From positions 1 to 13,300 of the forward strand of contig CANGBE010000020.1 in the NCBI GenBank assembly GCA_947451875.1: 13,300 nt of DNA, in the 5' to 3' direction. Positions 6,177 to 12,873 of this stretch are shown here, in pieces; the first letter of the stretch is position 1; every line of letters starts with the position of its first letter. A program made the position numbers and the translations under genes. This DNA is from Sphingomonadaceae bacterium (lineage in GTDB: Bacteria; Pseudomonadota; Alphaproteobacteria; Sphingomonadales; Sphingomonadaceae). The notes beneath the pieces are model-generated. The model was not told the origin of the DNA. It was given only the letters and a program-made list of their open reading frames with translations, and did not search any database.

Positions 6177-7495
6177 ACGCAAGCACCGAAACCCGCCCAA
6201 CCCTGTTCGGTATTCCCACCGAGGCCTATCTCTCCGCCGACTATGCCAAGGCCGAGCAGGACAGGCTTTGGCGCAAAGTCTGGCAGGTAGCCTGCCGCGT
6301 CGAGGAACTGGAGAAGGTCGGCGATTTCGTTACCTATGACATTCTCGATGATTCGATCATCGTCGTGCGTACCGATGAACAGACGATCAGCGCTTATCAC
6401 AACGTCTGCTCCCATCGCGGACGGCGGCTGACTGCTGGTTGCGGCCACGCCAAAGGCTTCAAATGCGGCTTCCATGGCTGGACATGGGGCATCGACGGGC
6501 AGAACCTCGGCGTTGTTCGCAAATCTGGCTATGGCGAAGGGCTTTCCGCCGACGACATCCGCCTGAAAGATGTGTGGGTCGGCACTTGGGGTGGCTGGGT
6601 GTTCATCAACATGGACCCGGATTGCCAGCCGCTGCTGGATTGGCTGGGCGAAGTGGCGCCGCTGCTCAATCCCTTCGAGATGGAAAAGATGCGCTATAAC
6701 TGGCGCCAGTGGCTGCACTTCCCCTGCAACTGGAAAGTGGCGATCGAGGCCTTCAACGAAGGCTATCACGTACTCGGCACCCACCCGCAGATTGCCGTTT
6801 ATTCCGACAAGCCGACCTGGAGTCGTGCTCTAGGGCCGCACGGCAATTTCGGCTCGGTCGCGCGCGAAGGCGTGGGCGGGGCGACCGCCGGTGCGGCTGG
6901 CGCGCCTGATATGCGGATCGGCCTTGCCGTTTCGCTCACCCAGATCTGGGAAGAGGTGAAAGCAACCACCACAGAGGCAATGGTCAAGATCGCCCAGAAC
7001 CTAGTGAACGAACTGCCCGAAGGCACCCCGGCTCACGAAGTGCACATGCATTTCATGAAGCGGGTGATCGAAGACGACGCCAAACGCGGCGTGTTCTGGC
7101 CCAAGATCGATCCCAAACACGCTCAGGAAGCTGGAACTGACGTTCACGTGTTCCCAAACACGGTGATCATCTTCGGGCCGACCTTTGCCCTGTGCTATCG
7201 CGCGCGGCCGGACGGGTTTAACCCGGATAGCTGCGTGTTCGAAGTCTACACCCTCGAGCGTTTCCCCGAAGGGCAGGAGCCAAAGCCTGAGAACCTGCAC
7301 AAGCCGGAACAGACGCTGGAGCACTGGCCCAAGGTGCTGCTGCAGGATTTCTCCAACATGGGCGAAGTCCAGCGCGGGATGAAATCGATGGCATTTGGGA
7401 TGGCCCGCCCGCACCCGATTGAGGAAGAAGCGGTGGTCAATTTTCACCGCGTGCTGGCAGGGTATATGGGATCTGGCGGGCCGGTAGAGTTGTAA
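6173..7495 (+). CDS. Rieske aromatic ring-hydroxylating oxygenase, alpha subunit
   Basis: The 440-residue catalytic subunit of a Rieske non-haem iron oxygenase, which activates O2 to hydroxylate or demethylate an aromatic or other hydrophobic substrate. The N-terminal Rieske [2Fe-2S] ligands are C79, H81, C98 and H101 (CSHRGRR ... CGFHGW). The mononuclear iron site is FNEGYHVLGTH, with H199 and H204, plus a likely aspartate near D392 in LQDFSNMGEVQRG. The length fits the alpha subunit, and the C-terminal half has the usual catalytic-domain pattern (VFPNTVIIFGPTFAL). The ATG overlaps the previous gene's stop. No beta subunit, ferredoxin or reductase gene is in the window, so the partners must be encoded elsewhere or the enzyme may be an alpha-only type. 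The TAA stop forms the left outer end of the shared terminator hairpin. Substrate not predictable. Confidence 0.93.
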   Translation: MNASTETRPTLFGIPTEAYLSADYAKAEQDRLWRKVWQVACRVEELEKVGDFVTYDILDDSIIVVRTDEQTISAYHNVCSHRGRRLTAGCGHAKGFKCGFHGWTWGIDGQNLGVVRKSGYGEGLSADDIRLKDVWVGTWGGWVFINMDPDCQPLLDWLGEVAPLLNPFEMEKMRYNWRQWLHFPCNWKVAIEAFNEGYHVLGTHPQIAVYSDKPTWSRALGPHGNFGSVAREGVGGATAGAAGAPDMRIGLAVSLTQIWEEVKATTTEAMVKIAQNLVNELPEGTPAHEVHMHFMKRVIEDDAKRGVFWPKIDPKHAQEAGTDVHVFPNTVIIFGPTFALCYRARPDGFNPDSCVFEVYTLERFPEGQEPKPENLHKPEQTLEHWPKVLLQDFSNMGEVQRGMKSMAFGMARPHPIEEEAVVNFHRVLAGYMGSGGPVEL

Positions 7496-7520
7496 ATCCT
7501 CCCCCACCGGGGAGGATTTA
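7493..7520. terminator. Bidirectional hairpin terminator containing both stop codons
   Basis: A perfect inverted repeat TAAATCCTCCCC (7493-7504) pairs with its complement at 7509-7520 around the loop CACC. The stem is 12 bp, with a GC-rich core and A/T-rich base, so each strand ends the stem in a short ATTTA run. The TAA at 7493-7495 ends the Rieske gene, and the complement of 7518-7520 is the TAA of the converging dehydrogenase gene. It fits a two-way intrinsic terminator, although the U-run is short. Confidence 0.8.
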
Positions 7521-8549
7521 CCTCAACCTCGGATCAACCACTACCCGCACTGCAGCCTCAGGCCCGGACATCTGCTCGATCGCCTCGGCGACTTTGCTCG
7601 GGCCGATCCGCGCGCCGAGCCAGGGGGCAACGTCGATCCGCCCATCGCCAATCGCCCGCATGGCGAGTTCCATATCCTGCGGTTCCTCGCCGCCAGCGAA
7701 CTGGATGTTGAGCCGCTTGTTCTGCGCGGCAAAGACGAACATTTTTTCCTCTTCCATGCAGTAGCCGCCCATGACGATGCGTCCGTCAAACGGAGCGGCC
7801 TCGACCAGCTGCTGAAGCATCCCGGTGCGGCCGACGCATTCGTAGATCAGGTTGGGCGGGCGGCCGACATCAGGCAGCGGGGCATGGGGTGAAGTCTCGC
7901 GCGGATCGACCGCCACATCTGCGCCCATCCGGATAGCTTCGGTCCGCCGCGCCGGGTGAAAGTCGGCGGCGACGATTGGTCCGATGCCCATCAGCTTCAG
8001 TCCAGCGATCACGCCAAGGCCGATGGCTCCACAACCGAGCACCAGCGCAACATCGCCCTTCTCAGGCCTGCCACGCCGGGCGTGCTCCAGCCCAACCGCG
8101 AGCGGTTCGATCATTGCGGCGTGATCGTCATCGAACAGGTCTGGCAGGGCGAACATCACGTTCTCGTCAAGCAGCATCAGCTCGCCATAACCGCCAGGGC
8201 AATCGTGACTGAAGCCGATCACCGCATGGGCACCCCCGGCGCGCATGATCGGCACGGAAGTGACCTTTAAACCTACCTTAACCGTACGTGCAGAGCCCGG
8301 GCCATAGTCCAGCACTTCGCCGACGAATTCATGCCCCGGCACAAAAGGCCGCGCGAAATCGAGTGCGGCATAAGGCCCGCCCATGCGCTTCGACAGATCG
8401 ATCACATTCTGCCCGGCGTGGAGGAAATGCTGCTCACTCGCGCACATCCCGCAGGAATGCGTGCGCACCAGCGCCTGCCCCTTGCCGGGTACGGGATCGG
8501 GAATTTCGCCGGTGTGGACAACACCGTTCTGGATATAGGCGGCTTTCAT
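7518..8549 (-). CDS. Zinc-type MDR alcohol dehydrogenase without the structural-zinc lobe
   Basis: A 343-residue medium-chain dehydrogenase/reductase, expected to interconvert an alcohol and a ketone or aldehyde with NAD(P). The catalytic-zinc pattern is present: C36 (CGMCASE), GHEFVGE with H73-E74, and EPLAVGLEH at 148-156. The nucleotide fold has GCGAIGLG at 172-179. The usual four-cysteine structural-zinc loop after residue 95 is missing; only C117 lies in that stretch, so the protein probably binds one zinc. The ATG at 8547-8549 has a GAAGAGAG ribosome site. It is the last gene of the minus-strand redox operon, 29 bases after the cyclase gene, and ends in the shared terminator. Being downstream of an SDR and a sugar-phosphate cyclase, it may act on a cyclic polyol or a ring alcohol; this is inference. 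Confidence 0.88.
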   Translation of the reverse strand: MKAAYIQNGVVHTGEIPDPVPGKGQALVRTHSCGMCASEQHFLHAGQNVIDLSKRMGGPYAALDFARPFVPGHEFVGEVLDYGPGSARTVKVGLKVTSVPIMRAGGAHAVIGFSHDCPGGYGELMLLDENVMFALPDLFDDDHAAMIEPLAVGLEHARRGRPEKGDVALVLGCGAIGLGVIAGLKLMGIGPIVAADFHPARRTEAIRMGADVAVDPRETSPHAPLPDVGRPPNLIYECVGRTGMLQQLVEAAPFDGRIVMGGYCMEEEKMFVFAAQNKRLNIQFAGGEEPQDMELAMRAIGDGRIDVAPWLGARIGPSKVAEAIEQMSGPEAAVRVVVDPRLR

Positions 8550-8556
8550 GTTCTCT

Positions 8557-8574
8557 CTTCCCCTTCAGGGGAGG
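8557..8574. repeat. Small GC-rich hairpin between cyclase and dehydrogenase genes
   Basis: CTTCCCC (8557-8563) pairs with GGGGAGG (8568-8574) around TTCA: seven base pairs including one G-T. It fills the 29-base gap and sits just upstream of the dehydrogenase ribosome site. Its core resembles the arms of the terminator at 7493-7520, so both may belong to a CCTCCCC/GGGGAGG palindrome family between genes. It may stabilise or attenuate the message. Confidence 0.45.
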
Positions 8575-8578
8575 GGCT

Positions 8579-9667
8579 TCAGATGTCAGTCTTCAACCAC
8601 TCGAACACCCCGGCGATCTGCGCCAGAGTCTGTTCATTTCTTGGCAGCATGATCCGCTCAACCGCGCCCGAAGTACCCAACAGGATCACCGCCAGTTCAC
8701 TGCGGCTGTGTTTCTTGTCGGTGGCAAAGGCCTGCATCAGTTCGCTTATCTGACAGCCTCGTAAAGCCTCAGCCGCGCCCTGTACACTCGCAACCAGCCC
8801 GCGCACATGCGCTTCAAACGCCTGCACACGCGGATCAGATCGCTGCGTGAGGCCAAGCTGCTCACCCAGCCGCAGTGCGGCCAGCATCCCCAGCCCCACC
8901 GCAATACCGTGGCTGATGGCGAAATGGCTCGCCGCCTCCATCGCGTGGCCAAAGGTGTGGCCGAAATTGAGCACCAGCCGCTCCTTGCGGTCGAACTCGT
9001 CGATCTCGATGAACCACTTTTTGGCGCTGAGGCACAGTTCGGCAATGCCTGCGAAGCTGTCCGTGCTGCCCTGTGGTTTGGCATCCAGAGCGATGTAAGC
9101 ATCGAACGCCTCTGGCCCCCGACAAATGCAGATCTTCACCGCCTCGCACAGACCGGCGGCGCGCGCTTCTGCATCGAGCGTTTCGGCGAGCAGCGGATCG
9201 ATCACCACGCGCTGGGGTGGGTGGAAGGTGCCAATGATATTCTTGAACGGCCCGACATTGATCGAGCTTTTGCCGCCGATGCAGCTGTCCACCATGCTCA
9301 GCAGCGTTGTCGGCACATAGACCCACGGCACGCCGCGCATATAGACCGAGGCAGCAAAGGTAACGCAGTCTTGCACCACCCCGCCGCCAACGCCGATCAG
9401 CGTCGTCTGGCGGGTGGCGCCTCGCTGTTTGATCGCCTCGATCAGCGCCGACATGCGGTCTAGCGATTTGGTTTCTTCCTCCGCTTTCAGCGTGATCGCA
9501 TCAATGCCCAGAGCAGCGAAACGAGGGGCGAGGAAGTCATCGATGATGAACAGGTAGTCGCCGGTTTGCGTCAGCTCGCGGTCAAGCAGGCCGTTGCCAA
9601 TCGCGATATTGTAGCTGCCCGACGAACTGGCAATTTCGATGGCGACCGGCTCAGACGAGAATGGCAT
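8579..9667 (-). CDS. 3-Dehydroquinate synthase-like sugar-phosphate cyclase (not typical AroB)
   Basis: A 362-residue NAD- and metal-dependent carbocycle-forming enzyme of the DHQS fold. Residues matching the Aspergillus DHQS active site are all present at near-identical spacing: R111, D127, K133, K142, N143, E175, K178, K216, R230, N234, H237, H241, H253 and K319. The metal ligands would be E175, H237 and H253. Two loops differ from normal AroB: GGGVVQD instead of GGGVVGD at the NAD site, and GGKSSIN instead of GGKTGVN/D. The residues differ from my recollection of the substitutions in 2-epi-5-epi-valiolone synthases, so a DAHP-like seven-carbon substrate is plausible. No aroK lies beside it. 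The ATG at 9665-9667 lies inside the end of the upstream SDR gene (17-base overlap). It is part of a redox operon, so a specialised carbocycle role is more likely than the housekeeping shikimate step. Confidence 0.82.
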   Translation of the reverse strand: MPFSSEPVAIEIASSSGSYNIAIGNGLLDRELTQTGDYLFIIDDFLAPRFAALGIDAITLKAEEETKSLDRMSALIEAIKQRGATRQTTLIGVGGGVVQDCVTFAASVYMRGVPWVYVPTTLLSMVDSCIGGKSSINVGPFKNIIGTFHPPQRVVIDPLLAETLDAEARAAGLCEAVKICICRGPEAFDAYIALDAKPQGSTDSFAGIAELCLSAKKWFIEIDEFDRKERLVLNFGHTFGHAMEAASHFAISHGIAVGLGMLAALRLGEQLGLTQRSDPRVQAFEAHVRGLVASVQGAAEALRGCQISELMQAFATDKKHSRSELAVILLGTSGAVERIMLPRNEQTLAQIAGVFEWLKTDI

Positions 9668-10373
9668 TGCTCATCCCAAGATCGACGGTGATGGATTGCC
9701 CGCTGATCGAGCGGTTTTCGGGCGAGCAGAGGAACAGGATCGTTTCCGCCACGGTATCAAGGTCGGTCAGGCGATTGGCCCCGGTCTTGCCCTTGATGCC
9801 CTCTAGCTGCGCCGACGTGAGGTTGGCAGTGGTCATCGGCGTGTCCAGCACCCCGGGCAGAACGCCATTGACCAGATGGCCAAGGCCGCCAAGATCGACC
9901 GCAGCCGAGCGAACAAGCCCGCCGATGGCAGCCTTGGTGACGGTGTAAGAAAGCTTGTCCTGCCGCGCCCGCTCCTGCCAGATCGAACTGACAATGGCTA
10001 GGCGCGCACCAGCCTTGCTCAGCATCCCCGCCTTGAGCAGCGCCGAGGCTGACGTCAGCACGGAGAGGACGTTGGCATCATAAAGCTCGCGGTGCCGCTG
10101 CGGATCAAAGTCCAGCAAGGAATCGGCCAGATTGGCACCGTGTGCCCAGCACACAGCATCAAACGGTGCTTCGCCCGCCAAATCAACCTGCGGGTCGCCA
10201 TTCAGCGGATCATAGCGGACATAGCGCAGGTTCTCGCCATCCGGGGCCGCCCCCGCCTGCCGCGATGCGCCAACCACGTTCCAGCCGCGGGCGAGAGCAT
10301 GGCGCGCAACGGTTGAACCAATACCGCCGGTCGCACCGAACAGCAGGAGACGCCAAGGCTTTGCATCGTTCAT
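9651..10373 (-). CDS. Short-chain dehydrogenase/reductase (SDR)
   Basis: A 240-residue classical SDR, which oxidises or reduces an alcohol/ketone with NAD(P). It shows the cofactor loop GATGGIG (13-19), N101 in the DANVLS helix, and the catalytic S130, Y143 and K147 (YTVTK). Arg38 after the second strand (ASRQ) hints at NADPH. The usual NAG motif after strand 4 is replaced by AHGAN. A C-terminal segment SGQSITVDLG is typical of the family. The ATG at 10371-10373 has only a weak AGAGA site, and a small hairpin lies just upstream. Its end overlaps the cyclase gene by 17 bases, so the two are translationally coupled and probably work on the same or successive intermediates. Substrate unknown. 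Confidence 0.9.
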   Translation of the reverse strand: MNDAKPWRLLLFGATGGIGSTVARHALARGWNVVGASRQAGAAPDGENLRYVRYDPLNGDPQVDLAGEAPFDAVCWAHGANLADSLLDFDPQRHRELYDANVLSVLTSASALLKAGMLSKAGARLAIVSSIWQERARQDKLSYTVTKAAIGGLVRSAAVDLGGLGHLVNGVLPGVLDTPMTTANLTSAQLEGIKGKTGANRLTDLDTVAETILFLCSPENRSISGQSITVDLGMSNAILV

Positions 10374-10385
10374 GCTATATCTCTG

Positions 10386-10401
10386 ACGAATGGGGATTCG
10401 T
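10386..10401. repeat. Perfect 6-bp inverted repeat in a 54-base gap
   Basis: ACGAAT (10386-10391) pairs with ATTCGT (10396-10401) around GGGG. It lies 12 bases before the SDR start in the spacer after the flavin monooxygenase gene. There is no T-run on the minus strand, so it is a poor terminator. It could affect translation of the SDR, or be chance. Confidence 0.35.
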
Positions 10402-10427
10402 TTGGCAAGGCGGCGGGCCGGTTTGTC

Positions 10428-11435
10428 CTATTCCGCAAGCGCCGCCCTGATCGCAGGCATGGCTTTTTCGAGCAGATGCAGGCTCTTCCAGCCTTCGTCT
10501 GGCGAAAGGCCACCGAGCAGCGGCTGCAGGCCCAGCGAGGTCTTGTCTTCCATCTTGCGCGCCTGTTCGATCAACTGATCGGGCGTCCAGCAAGCGAACA
10601 AGGCGGCCTGACGCAGCACAGCCGGATCGGTCAGCCCCTTGAACGGTGAGCTTGAGGCATCGCCCTCGGCTTCGGCCCATTTGGCATATTCGGTGATCAC
10701 GTGGACGGCGTGGCGCTCGATGGCTTTCCAGCCAGCTTCCGGATCCTCGCAGAGGTGGATGGCGAGCGGCATGCCGGACTTGGGCATATTGTATTGCCCG
10801 GGAGCGCGGCCCAGCTTGGCGCATTCCTCAAGGTAGATCGGCACCAGCTCGCCCTTCATCGGGCCAAAGCCGACGCCAAACCGCGCCGCCCGCTTGGCCG
10901 AAGCCGGAACCCCGCCACCAACCAGAATGATGTCCTCAGGCCGCTTCACCGGCAGTGGGCGGACGAGGACCGGCTTGCCATTCATCTCGAATCGCTCGCC
11001 ATTCAGCGCGCGCAGGATCAGTTCGATGTGCTCGTCGAGCAGACGTCCACGGTCCTTCAGGCTCTTGCCGAACATGGCGAATTCAAACGGCACATAGCCC
11101 GCGCCGAAGATGACGTTGAGGCGCCCGTTCGATATCAGGTCAACCAGCGCGATCTGTTCGGCGATGATCACCGGATCGTGCAGCGGCAGGATCACCGCGC
11201 CGAGCATAAAGGTCACCTTGCTGGTCCGCGCCGCCATGGCCGAGGCTAAGGTGAATGGCTGCGGCAGATAGCCGTCATCCGATCCGTGATGCTCCATCAA
11301 TCCGATGCGATCGACGCCGATTTTGTCGCCGAATGCCGCCATATCGATAGCGGCGGCGTATAGCTCATGCGTTGGCGCAGCCCATTCAGGTGAGCGCATA
11401 TCGAACGAGAGGGTTATCTTGACGTCTCGGGCCAC
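10428..11435 (-). CDS. LLM-class (luciferase-like) flavin-dependent oxidoreductase
   Basis: A 335-residue TIM-barrel flavoprotein of the bacterial luciferase family, which uses FMNH2 or F420 for monooxygenation or hydride transfer. Family features are the first strand (VKITLSFDMR), GLMEHHGSDDGY near 45-56, the ILPLHDPVIIAEQIALVDLIS stretch followed by NGR near 82-105, the GAGYVPFEFAMFG loop near 111-123, and IILVGGGVPASAKRAARFG later. The chosen start is GTG (11433-11435), which begins the first strand and has a GAAAGG site; the next ATG at residue 13 would delete it. It lies 2 bases after the SnoaL-like gene. A separate flavin reductase would be needed for FMNH2-type chemistry, and none is in the window. 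Context suggests a Baeyer-Villiger-type or hydroxylating step in ring breakdown, but the reaction is unproven. Confidence 0.88.
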   Translation of the reverse strand: MARDVKITLSFDMRSPEWAAPTHELYAAAIDMAAFGDKIGVDRIGLMEHHGSDDGYLPQPFTLASAMAARTSKVTFMLGAVILPLHDPVIIAEQIALVDLISNGRLNVIFGAGYVPFEFAMFGKSLKDRGRLLDEHIELILRALNGERFEMNGKPVLVRPLPVKRPEDIILVGGGVPASAKRAARFGVGFGPMKGELVPIYLEECAKLGRAPGQYNMPKSGMPLAIHLCEDPEAGWKAIERHAVHVITEYAKWAEAEGDASSSPFKGLTDPAVLRQAALFACWTPDQLIEQARKMEDKTSLGLQPLLGGLSPDEGWKSLHLLEKAMPAIRAALAE

Positions 11436-11437
11436 GG

Positions 11438-11932
11438 TCAGCCTTTCAGCACGGTATAGGAGGGATCGCTTCGGTCGCGCCGGGCAATGTCATGCACTTT
11501 CATCGGCGCAACCTCGCGCATTTCATCCATCTCCATCACCGCACGCCGGTGATCGAGCGCCCAACGCCCTTCACGCTTTGACCAGGTATCGATGTAGCGG
11601 CTGATCACGCTCATCTGCATGGTTTTGCCATCGCGCACCATCCGCAGGGTAGCGGTGACATAGCTTTCGCTCCCTGCCTTATCGCCATCGAGTTCGATCA
11701 CGATGTTCGACATCTGGTGCGAATGCTGCTGCAATCCAGCGTGCTGCGCGCAAACATGATCGATGAACCCGCGCCCGGTGCCTTGATAGTTTTGCCCGTA
11801 ATCCGCCGTGCCGCCCTCGTGCCAGATTGAATAGCCAAGCTGGTGATCAATCCGGTCCATCGCACGACAATAGCGATAGATCTGGTCGGTGATCGCCTGC
11901 CGGTCGGCCAGCTGGATGATTAAGTCGGCCAT
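11438..11932 (-). CDS. SnoaL-like / NTF2-fold protein
   Basis: A 164-residue protein of the NTF2-like superfamily (SnoaL-4 type), a cone-shaped fold shared with ketosteroid isomerase and scytalone dehydratase. The N-terminal helix pattern DRQAITDQIYRYCRAMDRID and the later strands QMSNIVIELDGDKA and SRYIDTWSKREGRWALDHR are characteristic. Many relatives in catabolic clusters have no known reaction; a few are isomerases, dehydratases or hydrolases. I chose the ATG at 11930-11932, which shares one base with the TGA of the upstream SDR. A GTG one codon earlier (11933-11935) would give a GTGA overlap and cannot be excluded. It lies between an SDR and a flavin monooxygenase in a tightly packed operon, so it may isomerise or dehydrate an intermediate; this is inference. 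Confidence 0.85.
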   Translation of the reverse strand: MADLIIQLADRQAITDQIYRYCRAMDRIDHQLGYSIWHEGGTADYGQNYQGTGRGFIDHVCAQHAGLQQHSHQMSNIVIELDGDKAGSESYVTATLRMVRDGKTMQMSVISRYIDTWSKREGRWALDHRRAVMEMDEMREVAPMKVHDIARRDRSDPSYTVLKG

Positions 11933-12738
11933 CACTTCTTCGCCGCATAGGCAGTGGACATTTCCTCAATCATCACGATCCGAGCGCGGCGGGCATCGGG
12001 TGACTGCGGCGCGAAGCCGGGCTGATCATTAGGCGAACCCCAGTTGTAGATCGGTCCATGCGGCAATTGCTCAAGGCCGATCCGCGCCACATCGACCGGG
12101 CTGGCCATGTCGCTCGGGATTGGCTGGCCGCCCTCTTCCAGAATCTTGCGGTGCGCCGGCGTATCCGTCCGCCCTAGGATGAGGTTCAGAACATCGATGC
12201 CGTAGTGGCGGAACTCAGCCCAAAGTCCCTCGGCCAAGTTCATGACGAATCCCTTAGACGCGCAATAGACACCAAGGCCGTTCAGACCGCCATAGCAGGC
12301 ACCCGAACCAACAAGGATCATGCCTCCACGACCCCGCGCGCGCATGCCCTGTCCGAAATGATGGACCAGCTTCATCGTGGTGGAAACGTTCATCGCCACC
12401 AACGCTTCCCAATCGGCGATATCGCGATCAAGGAACAGCGAGCCGTTGGTATCGGCCCCGGCATTGGCGATCATCAGGCCCACCTCGAACGGCGCGGCGA
12501 TTTCGGCAATGCGGGTTGCGGCGTCTTTCTTGGTCAGATCGACAGTAGCGGTGATCACCTTTACGGTGTGCGCCTTGCCGATCTCTTCAGCCAGCGCATC
12601 CAGAGGACCTTCGCGCCTGGCAATGAGGATCAGGTTGAGGCCTTTTGCAGCAAGCTGTCGGGCAAATTCCGCCCCAGTCCCTTCCGACGCACCGGTGATC
12701 AGCGCCCAAGGTCCATACTTTGCAGCGAATTCCGCCAT
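11932..12738 (-). CDS. Short-chain dehydrogenase/reductase (SDR), classical type
   Basis: A 268-residue classical SDR. It has the cofactor loop GASEGTG (16-22), ANAG at 91-94, N117, S145 in LVGSGACYG, and the catalytic Y158 and K162 (YCASK). The pair R41-R42 after the second strand (IARRE) points to NADP(H). The reading frame stays open 43 codons further upstream, but the family N-terminus begins at MAEFAAKYGPWALITGAS. The ATG at 12736-12738 has a GGGAG site upstream, so the shorter start was chosen. It resembles SDRs annotated as hydroxysteroid or 3-oxoacyl reductases, but substrate specificity cannot be read. It is the first gene of the six-gene minus-strand operon, and a leader with two overlapping hairpins precedes it. 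Confidence 0.9.
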   Translation of the reverse strand: MAEFAAKYGPWALITGASEGTGAEFARQLAAKGLNLILIARREGPLDALAEEIGKAHTVKVITATVDLTKKDAATRIAEIAAPFEVGLMIANAGADTNGSLFLDRDIADWEALVAMNVSTTMKLVHHFGQGMRARGRGGMILVGSGACYGGLNGLGVYCASKGFVMNLAEGLWAEFRHYGIDVLNLILGRTDTPAHRKILEEGGQPIPSDMASPVDVARIGLEQLPHGPIYNWGSPNDQPGFAPQSPDARRARIVMIEEMSTAYAAKK

Positions 12739-12873
12739 TTTCTCAATCTCCCGATTGCCCACAACATGGCATGGACATGCGGGATTCTGAAAGGCAACAA
12801 GCAGTGTTGCCCAGCTAATCGGCTGGGCGATACGACATCCCGGCCAGCGATTTGATGGCACGATCAACTACGG
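12739..12873 (-). promoter_or_regulatory. Leader/spacer with two mutually exclusive hairpins
   Basis: In minus-strand order, the first hairpin is GCCCAGC / GCTGGGC (12822-12828 with 12809-12815; loop 12816-12821). The second is GGCAACA / TGTTGCC (12793-12799 with 12805-12811; loop 12800-12804). They share bases 12809-12811, so only one can form fully at a time. Downstream the transcript reads CTTTCAG, a weak U-run. The pair could end rnhB transcription or act as an attenuator for the operon. No convincing -35/-10 promoter was found. The remaining bases up to 12739 carry the SDR ribosome site and little else. Confidence 0.5.

Noticed and set aside
8579..9667. Housekeeping aroB
   Set aside because: Catalytic residues fit DHQS, but the loops VVQD and GKSSIN differ and the neighbours are redox genes rather than aroK; kept as DHQS-like without a symbol.
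12739..12867. 43-residue N-terminal extension of the first SDR
   Set aside because: The extension has no SDR similarity and contains the overlapping hairpins; the ATG at 12738 has a ribosome site and gives the normal family start.
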